Shown piece by piece: positions 1 through 8,741 of a stretch of 33,906 nucleotides of DNA. Position 1 is the first letter of the stretch; every line of letters starts with the position of its first letter. The translations under genes and the position numbers were made by a program. The notes below the pieces were generated by a model. The model worked only from the letters and a program-made list of their open reading frames with translations, searched no databases and was not told where the DNA came from. The stretch is from Deltaproteobacteria bacterium (lineage in GTDB: Bacteria; Desulfobacterota_B; Binatia; UBA9968), in contig JACPSF010000199.1 in the NCBI GenBank assembly GCA_016193385.1, forward strand, positions 1 to 33,906, written 5' to 3'.

Positions 1-42
1 ATAGTCCAAAAAGGATTTGCGAATCTCGTTTCCTGTCAGCAT
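1..42 (-). CDS. alaS: Alanyl-tRNA synthetase, N-terminal 14 codons (runs off the left edge)
   Basis: The minus strand from 42 reads [14 protein letters not shown], the typical first residues of alanyl-tRNA synthetase, the cytoplasmic enzyme that charges tRNA-Ala. Only the start lies in the window, so it cannot be told whether this copy is complete. The same 42 bases recur without a difference at 4581-4622, where the gene is truncated. The order recA-recX-alaS is common in bacteria and recX lies on the same strand at 6598, so this is the likely functional copy. That is inference. The start is chosen because the preceding in-frame sequence is not AlaRS-like. Confidence 0.7.
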   Translation of the reverse strand, partial: MLTGNEIRKSFLDY

Positions 43-182
43 AAAGCCTTTAAGACTGGATCCATCCCTGTCTTGACCCTCCGCATCGACCCTCACCCGT
101 AGTGCAGATATACGTCATAGCACCCAGTCTGTAGTTAATGTATTTCAGGGACTTGAGAGGGTCAAGCGGAGAATGAATGGAG
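1..182. repeat. Direct repeat, copy A: alaS start plus leader
   Basis: Bases 1-59 match 4581-4639 and bases 113-182 match 4641-4710. By eye there are about 4 differences over 129 aligned bases, none of them in the alaS coding part. Copy A contains about 52 extra bases (about 60-112) that copy B lacks. Similarity ends abruptly after the shared AATGGAG at 176-182. The left limit is unknown because the window begins inside the repeat. Confidence 0.9.
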
Positions 183-333
183 CTTACTGAAGTTTTTGCT
201 GTTTCTCTCCGTCTATAGATCCGGCTAGTAGGGCAGAAGGGAGCACGGAAGTTACCCCTTGGACTAAAGGATCTACGGTAAGGCTTTGGCGCCTCCGATT
301 TGTTGGCCATATCTCCAGGGGATCGGCTGCCAC

Positions 334-876
334 TTAGTCAGCGTGAAGCTGTTCGCGCCAGGCCTTGCGCGAGATGCCGACCGCTGTTAGAGGTCCCAAG
401 ACCTCAGCCACTACTGCGACATCTGGATCTTTAAGCCGAACGTTGGGCTTCACGCGGTGTTTTTCCTTCAAGGCCGTCCAGATCGCGCCGCCAATCTCTT
501 GCTCCAGAGTTAAGGTATCGTGCTCCAAAAAATGGGCTCCCCGCTTGTGGAGCCTGAAGCAAAAACTCTCCTCCGGGCCGACCCCCTCCATCCCGATCCG
601 CACCGCCGTCTCCTTGATTGGCTCAAACCTGCTCTCGACCTCTGCCAGAACTGCGGTAGCGTGTCCAATCCGTCGCCAACACTCCCGGCATATGAGCTTC
701 GCCAGCTCAAAGACGTCACCTTCTGCCTCCAAGGAAAAGATGCCTTTAAGGCCCGTTCTCCGAATGCGCGCAGTAGGGATCGCTGCTTTGAGGGCAAACC
801 GGGTATCACGTGCCGCCTCAAGCCCGGCGCTCGTGATAATGAGCTTCGCGATTTCGCGTCGGATATTTTCAGCCAT
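334..876 (-). CDS. THUMP-domain protein, stand-alone
   Basis: This 180-residue protein has the layout of a THUMP RNA-binding module without any catalytic domain. An N-terminal ferredoxin-like half (about residues 10-85) is followed by the THUMP core. The core shows the SFCFRLHKRG strand near residue 105, the EQEIGGAIW helix and a 'VRLKDPDVAVVAEVLG' strand near 150, which corresponds to the family's 'vdLknPdv.v.vev' signature. THUMP domains bring methyltransferases, thiouridine synthases or Tan1-type acetylation partners to tRNA, so a tRNA-modification adaptor role is likely. That role is inferred from family only. ATG at 876 has no strong Shine-Dalgarno sequence. The gene follows pcm by about 75 bp on the same strand and precedes the alaS start. 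Confidence 0.7.
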   Translation of the reverse strand: MAENIRREIAKLIITSAGLEAARDTRFALKAAIPTARIRRTGLKGIFSLEAEGDVFELAKLICRECWRRIGHATAVLAEVESRFEPIKETAVRIGMEGVGPEESFCFRLHKRGAHFLEHDTLTLEQEIGGAIWTALKEKHRVKPNVRLKDPDVAVVAEVLGPLTAVGISRKAWREQLHAD

Positions 877-951
877 ATCGAAATCTTAAACCGCCAACGT
901 TTCCATCTTTCGTCTAATAAAAGACAAACGCAAGTCTCTTGGAGAAGCCTT

Positions 952-1800
952 TTAGGGAGCAGGCTTCCCGCTTCGCGCGTATTTCCCTCTCAAAGAAACG
1001 TAAAGCACTTCACATAAGACCTGCCGGGTGAAACCGCTCTCACGTTTTTCATGTAAAACGAGATTCTGAACTCCTCGTTCCAGTACGGGGGCAATGAGCA
1101 TTCCTCCGACCTTGAGATGCTCCAGCAAGGGAGGGGGAATCTCAGTGCAAGCGGCAGTGATGCAAATTCTGTCATAAGGGGAAAACTTTGGATAGCCGAG
1201 GCCTCCATCTCCTTTTACAAGCACGATATCGCGATAGCCTGCAGCTTCGAGATTTTTTCTCGCATACTCAAACGTCAGCGGATCGATTTCAATGGACACA
1301 ACCAGGCCATTGTTGCCCACAATCTCCCGCGCAAGGGCCGTGCCATAACCGGACCCAAGCCCCACCTCTAAAAACCTGTGGCCTTCGTCTAGCAGGGTGC
1401 GGAAAAAGTGTTTTTCATGCTTCGAGAGTCTCAGCATGAACGGAAAATCGCGAATGATTTCAAGGGCTGCTCCGTTCGCCCTGAGTTCGTCGAAGGGTGA
1501 ACGGAGCGTTTTTCCGCAGCCTGCTAGACCCAGAGGCTCATAAAAGAGCGGATAGCTGTGGGGGCACGATATCGATGCCTCCTCGCCTGGTAGTGGGAAC
1601 GGGACTTCGAGGTAGGCATAATCTCTGTAGGACTGTGGCATGAAATCCTCTCTCGGGACCTTGAGCATGGCATTTTTGATCCGTTCGGCCCTGAGATATC
1701 CGTATCTGAGAAGCGATCTCACCTTCCTTTCTCTTTCCCTTTTTAGCTCTTCCTTGGTTTTCGTGGGCTCTTTTGGTGGCGGCACTCTCCAGCCCTGCAT
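952..1800 (-). CDS. pcm: Protein-L-isoaspartate O-methyltransferase with a 45-codon in-frame insertion
   Basis: This SAM-dependent enzyme repairs isoaspartyl damage in proteins. The N-terminal part carries VPREDFMP (about residues 48-55) and the ISCPH substrate loop near 77. SAM motif I is FLEVGLGSGYGTA near 143-155, followed by VSIEID, YDRICITAAC and a GGMLIAPV strand. The family is usually about 210-230 residues; this one is 282. The excess comes mainly from a basic N-terminal extension and a foreign segment at about residues 91-135, between the substrate loop and motif I. That segment is encoded by the inverted-repeat element at 1387-1529. Without it the protein reads LGL-DEGHRFLEVG, a normal family join. 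The frame is open throughout, but the insertion lies just before the SAM-binding loop, so activity is uncertain. Confidence 0.9.
   Translation of the reverse strand: MQGWRVPPPKEPTKTKEELKRERERKVRSLLRYGYLRAERIKNAMLKVPREDFMPQSYRDYAYLEVPFPLPGEEASISCPHSYPLFYEPLGLAGCGKTLRSPFDELRANGAALEIIRDFPFMLRLSKHEKHFFRTLLDEGHRFLEVGLGSGYGTALAREIVGNNGLVVSIEIDPLTFEYARKNLEAAGYRDIVLVKGDGGLGYPKFSPYDRICITAACTEIPPPLLEHLKVGGMLIAPVLERGVQNLVLHEKRESGFTRQVLCEVLYVSLRGKYARSGKPAP
1387..1529. mobile_element. MITE-like/palindromic element inserted in pcm
   Basis: Imperfect 21-bp terminal inverted repeats lie at 1387-1407 (GTCTAGCAGGGTGCGG then AAAAA) and 1509-1529, with one mismatch. CTAG at 1389-1392 and CTAG at 1524-1527 can be read as a 4-bp target duplication. 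The core is then 1393-1523 (131 bp) and the net gain 135 bp, exactly 45 codons. Two further palindromes lie inside: arms 1414-1421/1433-1440 (TTCATGCT/AGCATGAA) and 1470-1482/1494-1506 (CTCCGTTCGCCCT against its near complement). On the pcm strand these encode PFDELRANG and MLRLSKHE, peptides that I recall as frequent translated-repeat scars in environmental genomes. There is no transposase, so it would have moved in trans. A YTAR-type target would fit IS5-family elements, which is inference. Confidence 0.8.
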
Positions 1801-2196
1801 TTCCGACTCTGCTTTCCGTTGTCTCTAGAGAATTTGACAACAAGATGATCTAAAAGTAGCGATGACAAAGAGCGGGGAGCCTACACGGTAATCCCTCGAC
1901 CCAAACGAAAACCGAGATTATCCGTCTTCTCACAACCCTGGAGGCAGTGACCGGAATTTACCACCAATATAGGAGGTCGCTTTGCGAAAACAAATCATTT
2001 CTATCTCGGCTATTACGCTGCTGGCTGTAGTAGTCATTATGGTGCCATATTGGACGAGAAGCGAGCCGGGCTGCTCTTGGTCAGACTTCAGTTAGAGACG
2101 CGGCGGCTGTTATCCTGCTTTCGGCGGTTTATGGAAGACCCACGGCGAAGTACGTAAACAGGGAAATCCGGTATGTACATATGGAGATCGGGCACT
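1801..2196. other. Intergenic stretch between pcm and the CBS gene
   Basis: About 400 bases lie upstream of pcm and downstream of the CBS gene. The only structure I can support is a short TTG-initiated reading frame with a good ribosome binding site (listed separately). No RNA gene, convincing terminator or further recognisable protein fragment was seen. Confidence 0.5.
1982..2095 (+). CDS. Possible 37-residue membrane peptide (TTG start)
   Basis: A TTG codon at 1982 is preceded by AGGAGGT at about 1971-1977, which gives good spacing. The frame begins MRKQIISIS, then has a hydrophobic run (AITLLAVVVIMVPYW) and a short polar tail ending at 2095. It would be a single-pass membrane peptide or a signal peptide that has lost its mature domain. 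No family is recognised. Its opposite strand relative to both neighbours and its small size make it either a true small protein or the decayed 5' end of a larger gene. Confidence 0.35.
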   Translation: MRKQIISISAITLLAVVVIMVPYWTRSEPGCSWSDFS

Positions 2197-2676
2197 TTAT
2201 CCCCGGGTGTTTTCGCGCGCCGGGTCGTACCTCCCAAATCTCAAAGGAAAAGGTTCGTCGAGAGGGATTGTTTCCGAGACGGTCTTCCCGATTTCGAACA
2301 TTTCATCGCCGAGCAAGGCAATGAGATCATCCAGGGTCACGATCCCGAGCACCTTCTCGACACCGTCAACAATAGGCACACGCCGAACATGATACGTATG
2401 CATGAGGCTGGTTAGCTCATGCAGGCTCTTGTCCACAGAGATGCAAATCGGCTGCAAGGTCATGATTTCGCCCACCTTGGTTTGCCGGGCGTCTTTCCCC
2501 TGTCCTGTCACTTTAATCGCGACGTCCCGGTCGGTAAGGATACCGCACAACCTACCGTCTTCCTGTACCACGATGCAGCCAACACTATTTCGCGCCATTG
2601 CCTGGCAGGCGTCCACGATGGCGCTCCGAGGAGAGATAGTAACAACGCAGCGCCGACAAAATTCGTGTAATGACAT
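2197..2676 (-). CDS. CBS-domain pair protein
   Basis: This 159-residue protein consists of two CBS domains in tandem. The first is about residues 8-65 (AIVDACQAMARNSVGCIVV, then GILTDRDV) and the second about 70-130 (ICISVDKSLHELTSLM, HVRRVPIVDG, VLGIVTLDDLIALL). Such Bateman modules bind adenosyl ligands (AMP, ATP, SAM) and act as regulatory proteins when free-standing. The ligand and target are unknown here. The start at 2676 is well supported by GGAAGGAGGTG just upstream. The last about 25 residues are a non-CBS tail. It lies on the same strand as CapA and pcm but is separated from them by 250-400 bases, so it is probably transcribed on its own. Confidence 0.88.
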   Translation of the reverse strand: MSLHEFCRRCVVTISPRSAIVDACQAMARNSVGCIVVQEDGRLCGILTDRDVAIKVTGQGKDARQTKVGEIMTLQPICISVDKSLHELTSLMHTYHVRRVPIVDGVEKVLGIVTLDDLIALLGDEMFEIGKTVSETIPLDEPFPLRFGRYDPARENTRG

Positions 2677-2928
2677 GGTACACCTCCTTCCGGAAGTTAT
2701 TTACCTCTGGCATTGTTGCAGCAAATGTCGTGCCAGCATTTATCACGGACGGAACCTATGGAATTTCGCGCAGCCGTCGCGCCAAAGACCCACAACGACG
2801 CTCGAAAAAGTAATAGTTCTGCTTGCTCATTGATCTCAATTCCGTCTGCGGTGACGGCACCAGTCGTCGGTCGCAAATTTTATTTTCACATTTTTTAATA
2901 TGCAAAAGTCTCCCAGGACTTCGAAGCG

Positions 2929-4041
2929 CTAAGCCCACTCAAGGGTTAGGATATCCTCGGCGTTTCGTTTCACTCGCGTGCCGAAGCGCTTGCCTTCTCG
3001 ATTGAGAAGACCTTCAAGCCATTTGGAATCGACTTCAGTAGCACGGTTCACCCGAAAGCGCCGGACTTGGGTAGGTATCATGCGCAGGGCCAGAAGCCGC
3101 CCCGTCCAGGGATCCACATCCGCAAAGTACATCAAGCCGAGATCCCCACGGAAGCTCTCATAACCCCCAATCCCCTCATAATCGTTGAGAAAATCACCGC
3201 AGCCGTAGAGAATGAGGCAACGGTTATACACTTCAATGGCTTTGACATGGTGCGAAGAATGTCCGTGGAGGATAGCTGCCTCCGTTTCGTCCACAAAGCG
3301 GTGTGCGAGCATCCTCTGCGCGGAAGGAATTTCATAGCCCCAATTCCCTCCCCAGTGTATTGAGATGATAACGACATCCCCCTTCCGTCTCACCTCGCGG
3401 ATCATCTTCGCCAGCGAGCGAACCGCATCGTCGCTTTCGCTTTCTACTACGTTTACTCCAGGCCGATCATCTGAGGCCGACCACTCGGCAGGAATGCCGC
3501 TCGACAGCGAGCCCACGCTGAACACGATCAACCTGCAACCTTCTCCGCTTTGCAGGATCACTGGCGCCTGCGCTTCTCGGAGGTTACGCCCGGCCCCGGC
3601 ATGCTTGATCTCTGTTTTGTCTAGCGTTTTCAGCGTATCGAGCAAGCCTGAAATCCCCCAGTCCAGCATATGATTGTTCGCAAGAACGCAGCAATCAATT
3701 CCAGCCACAGTGAGACATGCAATGTTTTCCGGGCTCATTCTGTAGTGGATGTCCTTGTCCTGCCAGAATGTATCGCTACGCGTTATACTAGTTTCTAAAT
3801 TGATCACCTTCGCCTGCGGCGCTTCGCGGCCAAACTCCTTTAACGCGTCACCCCAGATATAGCTGAATTCGCTGGGACGGGGGATCGGGCCGCTTGCCTG
3901 CTCCGCAAGCTTCACATAGCCCGTAGCGCTGTGCATATACGGCTCATGAAGTCGTGGGTCTCCTGGGAAGGGCAAGATCTGGTCTATCCCCCGTCCCGTC
4001 ATCACGTCACCGCACAAAAACAAAGTCATACGATCCTTCAC
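2929..4041 (-). CDS. CapA/PgsA-like metallophosphatase-fold protein
   Basis: This belongs to the CapA (PGA_cap) family, linked in some bacteria to poly-gamma-glutamate capsule synthesis or export but widespread with unknown roles. Visible motifs, in order, are the FLCGDVMTGRG opening, INLETSIT, VLANNHMLDWG, ISIHWGGNWGYE and LHGHSSHH. These correspond to the metal-binding residues of a calcineurin-like phosphoesterase fold. The GTG at 4041 is preceded by AGGGAGG with about 8-nt spacing. ATG at 4029 is an alternative, and the frame also stays open upstream to 4134, but that extension is not family-like. No capB/capC-type ligase is present, so a capsule role is not supported by context. Confidence 0.85.
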   Translation of the reverse strand: MKDRMTLFLCGDVMTGRGIDQILPFPGDPRLHEPYMHSATGYVKLAEQASGPIPRPSEFSYIWGDALKEFGREAPQAKVINLETSITRSDTFWQDKDIHYRMSPENIACLTVAGIDCCVLANNHMLDWGISGLLDTLKTLDKTEIKHAGAGRNLREAQAPVILQSGEGCRLIVFSVGSLSSGIPAEWSASDDRPGVNVVESESDDAVRSLAKMIREVRRKGDVVIISIHWGGNWGYEIPSAQRMLAHRFVDETEAAILHGHSSHHVKAIEVYNRCLILYGCGDFLNDYEGIGGYESFRGDLGLMYFADVDPWTGRLLALRMIPTQVRRFRVNRATEVDSKWLEGLLNREGKRFGTRVKRNAEDILTLEWA

Positions 4042-4811
<770 letters not shown>

Positions 4812-4966
4812 CTATCATTTCAATTTCTGCTCGACGAACTGCGCAAGGACTTGCGGGCTGCGATGAAGGAAGCTCGAAGTGATTTTTATCCCCAGGCCAA
4901 ACCCGAGTAGAGGCGGCAATTTTCGTGACGCTTGAAAGCGTTGATCCGGGCCGCTAAGATTTGCTT

Positions 4967-5245
4967 ATGATTAGTCTGGAAGAGATTAAAACGACATTAG
5001 AGCAAACGCTGCCCGGCTCCATCATCGAAATGCAGGATCTAACGGACGGTATTCCCTTCGCCAGCGAAGACGTGCTGGCCGATCCTGCCGTTCGTGACGG
5101 GATCAAGCTGTACTCGAGCTGGCCTACAATCCCGCAGGTCTTCATCGGTGCAAAATTCGTCGGTGGCTGCGATATCTTGTACGAACTCCACGAGCGCGGC
5201 GAGCTCAAACCCATTCTGAAGGCTGCCTTCGGCGAGACCGAGTAA
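4967..5245 (+). CDS. Chimeric ORF: BolA N-terminus joined to glutaredoxin C-terminus
   Basis: The 92-residue product starts like a BolA/IbaG protein ([18 protein letters not shown], then IEMQDLTDG, residues 1-28). It then continues as the C-terminal half of a monothiol glutaredoxin (Grx4 type): [43 protein letters not shown]. The BolA core and the glutaredoxin N-terminal half, including the CGFS iron-sulfur motif, are absent. BolA and Grx4 genes are often adjacent and their products form [2Fe-2S] heterodimers. The simplest explanation is an in-frame deletion that fused neighbouring genes. The WPTIPQ and GGCD glutathione-binding segments remain. Function is doubtful without CGFS. ATG 4967 has only a weak ribosome binding site. 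Confidence 0.75.
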   Translation: MISLEEIKTTLEQTLPGSIIEMQDLTDGIPFASEDVLADPAVRDGIKLYSSWPTIPQVFIGAKFVGGCDILYELHERGELKPILKAAFGETE

Positions 5246-5348
5246 GCAAACGATTAATGCCAGCGGTCAGCCGGCGATGTTAGCCTTTTTAAAACCCGCG
5301 ACGAGTGTGACGAGGATATACTCTGCGAATGGTCCGGTAAGGCGCGCT

Positions 5349-5726
5349 ATGCTGAATGGAAAGATCGGTGTGCTGTGGCTGCTTCTTCTGACGGGAGTCC
5401 TCTCGTGCGCAACCTTAAAAGTTTATCAAGAGGGGCAGGCGAATTTCGATCGTGGCCTTGCTCTCTTCAACCACGGAGATTTCAAAGAGGCGATCTCGTA
5501 TTTTCAGAGAGCCACGGAAGAGAATCCTGGCTTCGCACAAGCGTATCTCTACCTCGGACGCTCCTACCTCAGTATGCGTCGCTGGCGTGAAGCGATACAG
5601 CCGCTGCGCACCGCGTATCGACTTTCCCCGGAGGAGACCAAAGATCAGATTTTCGAGCTGATGATGGATGCCTTTTTTGGCGCTGCGCTGGGTGCTAACG
5701 AGGCCGGGCGCCCGGGTTCACCTTAG
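5349..5726 (+). CDS. TPR-containing lipoprotein
   Basis: The product of about 125 residues begins with a lipoprotein signal (MLNGKIGVLWLLLLTGVLSC), with the lipobox VLSC giving Cys20. Tetratricopeptide repeats follow: FDRGLALFNHGDFKEAISYFQRATEENPG and FAQAYLYLGRSYLSMRRWREAIQPLRTAYRL are two helical pairs with the usual TPR spacing. It is probably an envelope-anchored protein-interaction lipoprotein; the partner is unknown. The frame is open from 5277, but ATG 5349 is chosen because the signal peptide starts there and GTAAGG lies 6 nt upstream. It is on the plus strand together with the chimera and the DUF4197 gene. Confidence 0.75.
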   Translation: MLNGKIGVLWLLLLTGVLSCATLKVYQEGQANFDRGLALFNHGDFKEAISYFQRATEENPGFAQAYLYLGRSYLSMRRWREAIQPLRTAYRLSPEETKDQIFELMMDAFFGAALGANEAGRPGSP

Positions 5727-5827
5727 GAATTCTTGAAACACTATCCTTGGCAAAAAAAGGTTTGCAAGAAAACCCACCGTGCAGCGTCTAATCCGAAAAA
5801 CGGTTTTTAAGTCAAAGGAGGATGTGT

Positions 5828-6544
5828 ATGTTTCGAATTATCATGTTGCTTGGGGTGCTTTTCGCCTCCGCGAATCCCGCCTGGGCCCAGTTCGATCAAA
5901 TGCTTAAAGGGCTTGGGGGTGCGATGAAAGGAAGCGATGGGCTGAGCGACGTCAAGATCGGTTCTGGCCTCCAGGAAGCCCTTAAAGTCGGTACGGAAAA
6001 CGCGGTACTCAAAACCGGCCAGACCGACGGGTTTTTCGGCAACAAGATAATAAAAATTCTGATGCCTAAAACTCTCCAGAGAATAGAACGACCGCTTCGT
6101 CTAGTGGGCTATGGCCCGCAGATCGATGAATTTGTTTTGAGCATGAATCGCGCGGCGGAAAAGGCAGTGCCGTTCGCTAAGGAAATCTTTTGGGATGCGA
6201 TTGGGCAGATGACCTTCGACGATGCCAGGAAGATACTCAACGGAGGGGATACCGCGGCAACGGACTACTTCAAGGCCAAAACGTCAAACAAGCTCCACGC
6301 AGCCTTCCGGCCGACCGTGGAAAACGTCATGAACGACGTGGGGGTCACTCGGCAGTACAACGACTTGATGGGCCGCTACAAGAGCGTTCCCTTTGCTCAG
6401 AGTATTACATTCGATGTTAATCAATATGTCACCGAAAGAGCTACGGATGGGCTCTTTTATGTCGTCGGACAAGAGGAGAAGAAAATCCGCACCAATCCGG
6501 CGGCTCGCGTAACGGATCTTCTTAAAGATGTGTTCGGCAAATGA
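5828..6544 (+). CDS. DUF4197 family exported protein
   Basis: This 238-residue protein has a cleavable signal peptide ([20 protein letters not shown], cut before QFDQM). The body matches my recall of the DUF4197 family: [65 protein letters not shown] and the final [17 protein letters not shown]. Function is unknown; homologues are secreted or periplasmic in proteobacteria. An ATG also exists at 5822, but it touches the strong AAAGGAGG site directly, so ATG 5828 with 6-nt spacing is the better start. The gene converges on recX, whose stop lies about 50 bases away, with no clear terminator between them. Confidence 0.85.
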   Translation: MFRIIMLLGVLFASANPAWAQFDQMLKGLGGAMKGSDGLSDVKIGSGLQEALKVGTENAVLKTGQTDGFFGNKIIKILMPKTLQRIERPLRLVGYGPQIDEFVLSMNRAAEKAVPFAKEIFWDAIGQMTFDDARKILNGGDTAATDYFKAKTSNKLHAAFRPTVENVMNDVGVTRQYNDLMGRYKSVPFAQSITFDVNQYVTERATDGLFYVVGQEEKKIRTNPAARVTDLLKDVFGK

Positions 6545-6597
6545 AAATAGAAGTTTGTCGAAACAATCACTATATTTTTTCGCCATGGTCTATGTCT

Positions 6598-7077
6598 TCA
6601 CTCGTCCGCGATCGGCTGCTTCACCAGCTCCGCGATTGCGGAGTTGCGGTAGCCACGGCGCTGCAGGAAGGCTACGGCCCGGCGCAGAACTTTTAGATCG
6701 CTAAGGTCTTTATCCCTGAATCTTTTTTCCAAAAGCTTTTTCGCCCTCTCCTTCCCTTCTTCATCGCCGAAGGTCTCTCTCACAACCTGGCGGATCACTG
6801 CTTGTGCTATCCCTTTTTGCCGCAACTCCCTCTCAACACGCAAGGGACCATAGCCTCTGCCCTCTACTCTTCCCAAGATCCAGTTTCGAGCAAAGGTCTC
6901 ATCATTTAGCAAGTTAAGCGAACGGAGTTTTTCCAGTGTGGATTCGATGACGTTCTGCGGAAAGGCTAGTTGCTTCAGTTTGGCCTGAACTTCCGCTTCA
7001 CTTCGAGGGCAGTAGCCGAGAAACTTTAGGGCGGCCCTCAGGGCTCCCTGCGTAGTTCCATCCGGCTTTCTAACCAT
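6598..7077 (-). CDS. recX: Regulatory protein RecX
   Basis: RecX binds RecA filaments and modulates recombination and the SOS response. The product of about 159 residues shows RecX-type helical repeats: ALKFLGYCPRSEAEVQAKL, LLNDETFARNWI, GYGPLRVERELRQKGI and AVAFLQRRGYRNSAI. The frame is open upstream to 7152 inside recA, but ATG 7077, 19 bases after the recA stop, is the family-like start. It is co-transcribed with recA. In the common gene order alaS would follow; here plus-strand genes and a truncated alaS come instead. Confidence 0.9.
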   Translation of the reverse strand: MVRKPDGTTQGALRAALKFLGYCPRSEAEVQAKLKQLAFPQNVIESTLEKLRSLNLLNDETFARNWILGRVEGRGYGPLRVERELRQKGIAQAVIRQVVRETFGDEEGKERAKKLLEKRFRDKDLSDLKVLRRAVAFLQRRGYRNSAIAELVKQPIADE

Positions 7078-7096
7078 CAGCCTTAAGCTGACTCCC

Positions 7097-8143
7097 CTAT
7101 CTCCCCTTGCCCTTTTCCTTCTTTTCCGGTGTGGGCGCCTGGCCGCCCGCACGCTTGAGGCCTGCCTTGTCCAGGATCCTGTCGGCCAATTCTTTGGCCG
7201 TCTCGGGGTGTTCCTTGAGGAACGCTTTGGCGCTCTCCCGACCCTGGCCTATTCTTTCCCCGTTAAAGGAGTACCATGCGCCGCTTTTTTCCAGAATCCC
7301 CGTGTCGCTGCCAATATCGACCAGCTCACCATCGCGCGAGATGCCTGTCCCATAGAGAAGGTCAAACTCCGCCTCTTTGAAGGGGGGGGCGAGCTTGTTC
7401 TTCACCACCTTGACTCGGGTCCGCCCCCCGATGACCGCGTCTCCCTCCTTGAGGGCGCCGGTGCGCCGGATGTCCATGCGCAGCGAGGCATAGAACTTCA
7501 GCGCATTGCCTCCGGTCGTGGTCTCAGGATTGCCGAACATGATCCCGATCTTCATCCGGATCTGGTTGATGAAGACGACGATGGTTTGGGAACGGGAGAT
7601 GGTCGCGGTGAGCTTGCGCAGGGCCTGGGACATCAGGCGGGCCTGAAGCCCCATATGGGCGTCCCCCATCTCTCCTTCGATCTCGGCCTTGGGAACCAGG
7701 GCCGCCACCGAGTCGATGACCAGGACATCAATGGCCCCGCTGCGGACCAAGGTCTCGGCGATCTCCAGGGCCTGCTCCCCATGGTCGGGCTGAGAGATCA
7801 AAAGGTCGTCGGTCTTTACCCCGAGTCTCTTAGCATAGCTCAGATCCAGGGCATGCTCCGCGTCAATGAAAGCGCCGATCCCTCCTTGCTTCTGGGCCTC
7901 CGCGATAATGTGCAGGGCGAGAGTGGTTTTTCCCGAGGCTTCAGGGCCATAGATCTCAACGACGCGGCCGCGCGGCACTCCGCCTACGCCCAAGGCGATA
8001 TCGAGACCAAGGGAACCGCTCGATATCACGGCGATATCTTTGATCAGACCGCCTTCCCCGAGCTTCATGATTGCCCCTTTACCAAACTGCCTCTCGATCT
8101 GACTGACCGCGAGATCAATCGCCTTCTCTCGATTTACATCCAT
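7097..8143 (-). CDS. recA: Recombinase RecA
   Basis: RecA is the DNA strand-exchange ATPase and SOS co-protease. The 348-residue product has Walker [10 protein letters not shown] (about residues 67-75), the [16 protein letters not shown] segment with Walker B, QALRKLT, the [14 protein letters not shown] loop and GNALKFYAS, all canonical. The C-terminus is the usual variable, charged tail. ATG 8143 is preceded by AAGGAGGAAGG; the upstream open frame to 8191 runs into thpR. It follows thpR by 22 bases, so it is part of the pgpA-cinA-thpR-recA-recX run. No LexA-type box was identified directly upstream. Confidence 0.98.
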   Translation of the reverse strand: MDVNREKAIDLAVSQIERQFGKGAIMKLGEGGLIKDIAVISSGSLGLDIALGVGGVPRGRVVEIYGPEASGKTTLALHIIAEAQKQGGIGAFIDAEHALDLSYAKRLGVKTDDLLISQPDHGEQALEIAETLVRSGAIDVLVIDSVAALVPKAEIEGEMGDAHMGLQARLMSQALRKLTATISRSQTIVVFINQIRMKIGIMFGNPETTTGGNALKFYASLRMDIRRTGALKEGDAVIGGRTRVKVVKNKLAPPFKEAEFDLLYGTGISRDGELVDIGSDTGILEKSGAWYSFNGERIGQGRESAKAFLKEHPETAKELADRILDKAGLKRAGGQAPTPEKKEKGKGR

Positions 8144-8165
8144 GACCTTCCTCCTTGTATCGACC

Positions 8166-8741
8166 TTAGGGTAGAGAGCGCTCAACGCCAAGGGAGAGAA
8201 CCCCCAAGGGCTTGTAAACAGCGCCTTGCGGCTTAAGGACGCTTTGAAAAAAGACCGCTTCCTTCACCCATGACTCGCCAAAATCGTGATCTCTCCAGCG
8301 TTCGATCTCTTCCTTCAAGTGCTCTATGGAGCCGCTGAAATGGCCCCAGCGCCCAATCGTAAGATGAGGTGTGAAGGCTCTCTTCTCCCGTGGAAAACCC
8401 ATGGCTTCCAAAACCTTCTCCACTTCTTTCGCCAAAGACTCCAGGCCCTCCGCCCACAACCCTATCCACAGAACCCTGGCTCTCTTTATGTCAGGAAATA
8501 CCCCTATTCCTCTGCCGTTCATGGGGAAGGCCGGTGTAGCGGAGAGGGCTTGCTCCAGGGCCTTCAGTATGGGCCCGATCTTCTCCTCTTGAACCTCTCC
8601 AAGGAACTTGAGGGTAAAGTGGAGGTTTTCGGCCCTGACCCACCGGATGCCGCTCAATTTCCGCTTGAGTTGGGCTTGTACCTCGAAGATTTTCTGGACC
8701 ATATCCGGTTCGATCCGGACAGCGACGAAGGCTCGAATCAC
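8166..8741 (-). CDS. thpR: RNA 2',3'-cyclic phosphodiesterase ThpR (LigT)
   Basis: This 2H-phosphoesterase superfamily enzyme hydrolyses 2',3'-cyclic phosphate ends of RNA. Both catalytic HxTx motifs are present: HFTLKFLG at about residues 41-48 and HLTIGR at 126-131. The length, 191 residues, is usual for the family. The start is GTG at 8741, which overlaps the TGA stop of cinA (GTGA), a sign of translational coupling. The position between cinA and recA is conserved in several bacterial groups. Confidence 0.93.
   Translation of the reverse strand: MIRAFVAVRIEPDMVQKIFEVQAQLKRKLSGIRWVRAENLHFTLKFLGEVQEEKIGPILKALEQALSATPAFPMNGRGIGVFPDIKRARVLWIGLWAEGLESLAKEVEKVLEAMGFPREKRAFTPHLTIGRWGHFSGSIEHLKEEIERWRDHDFGESWVKEAVFFQSVLKPQGAVYKPLGVLSLGVERSLP

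Noticed and set aside
5697..5713. GC palindrome (CCGGGCGCCCGG) near the end of the TPR lipoprotein gene
   Set aside because: It lies inside the coding region and has no following T-run, so it is not a terminator.
7208..8236. Long open frame (342 codons) on the plus strand opposite recA
   Set aside because: It mirrors the codon structure of recA in a GC-rich genome and shows no family-like sequence; recA on the other strand is certain.
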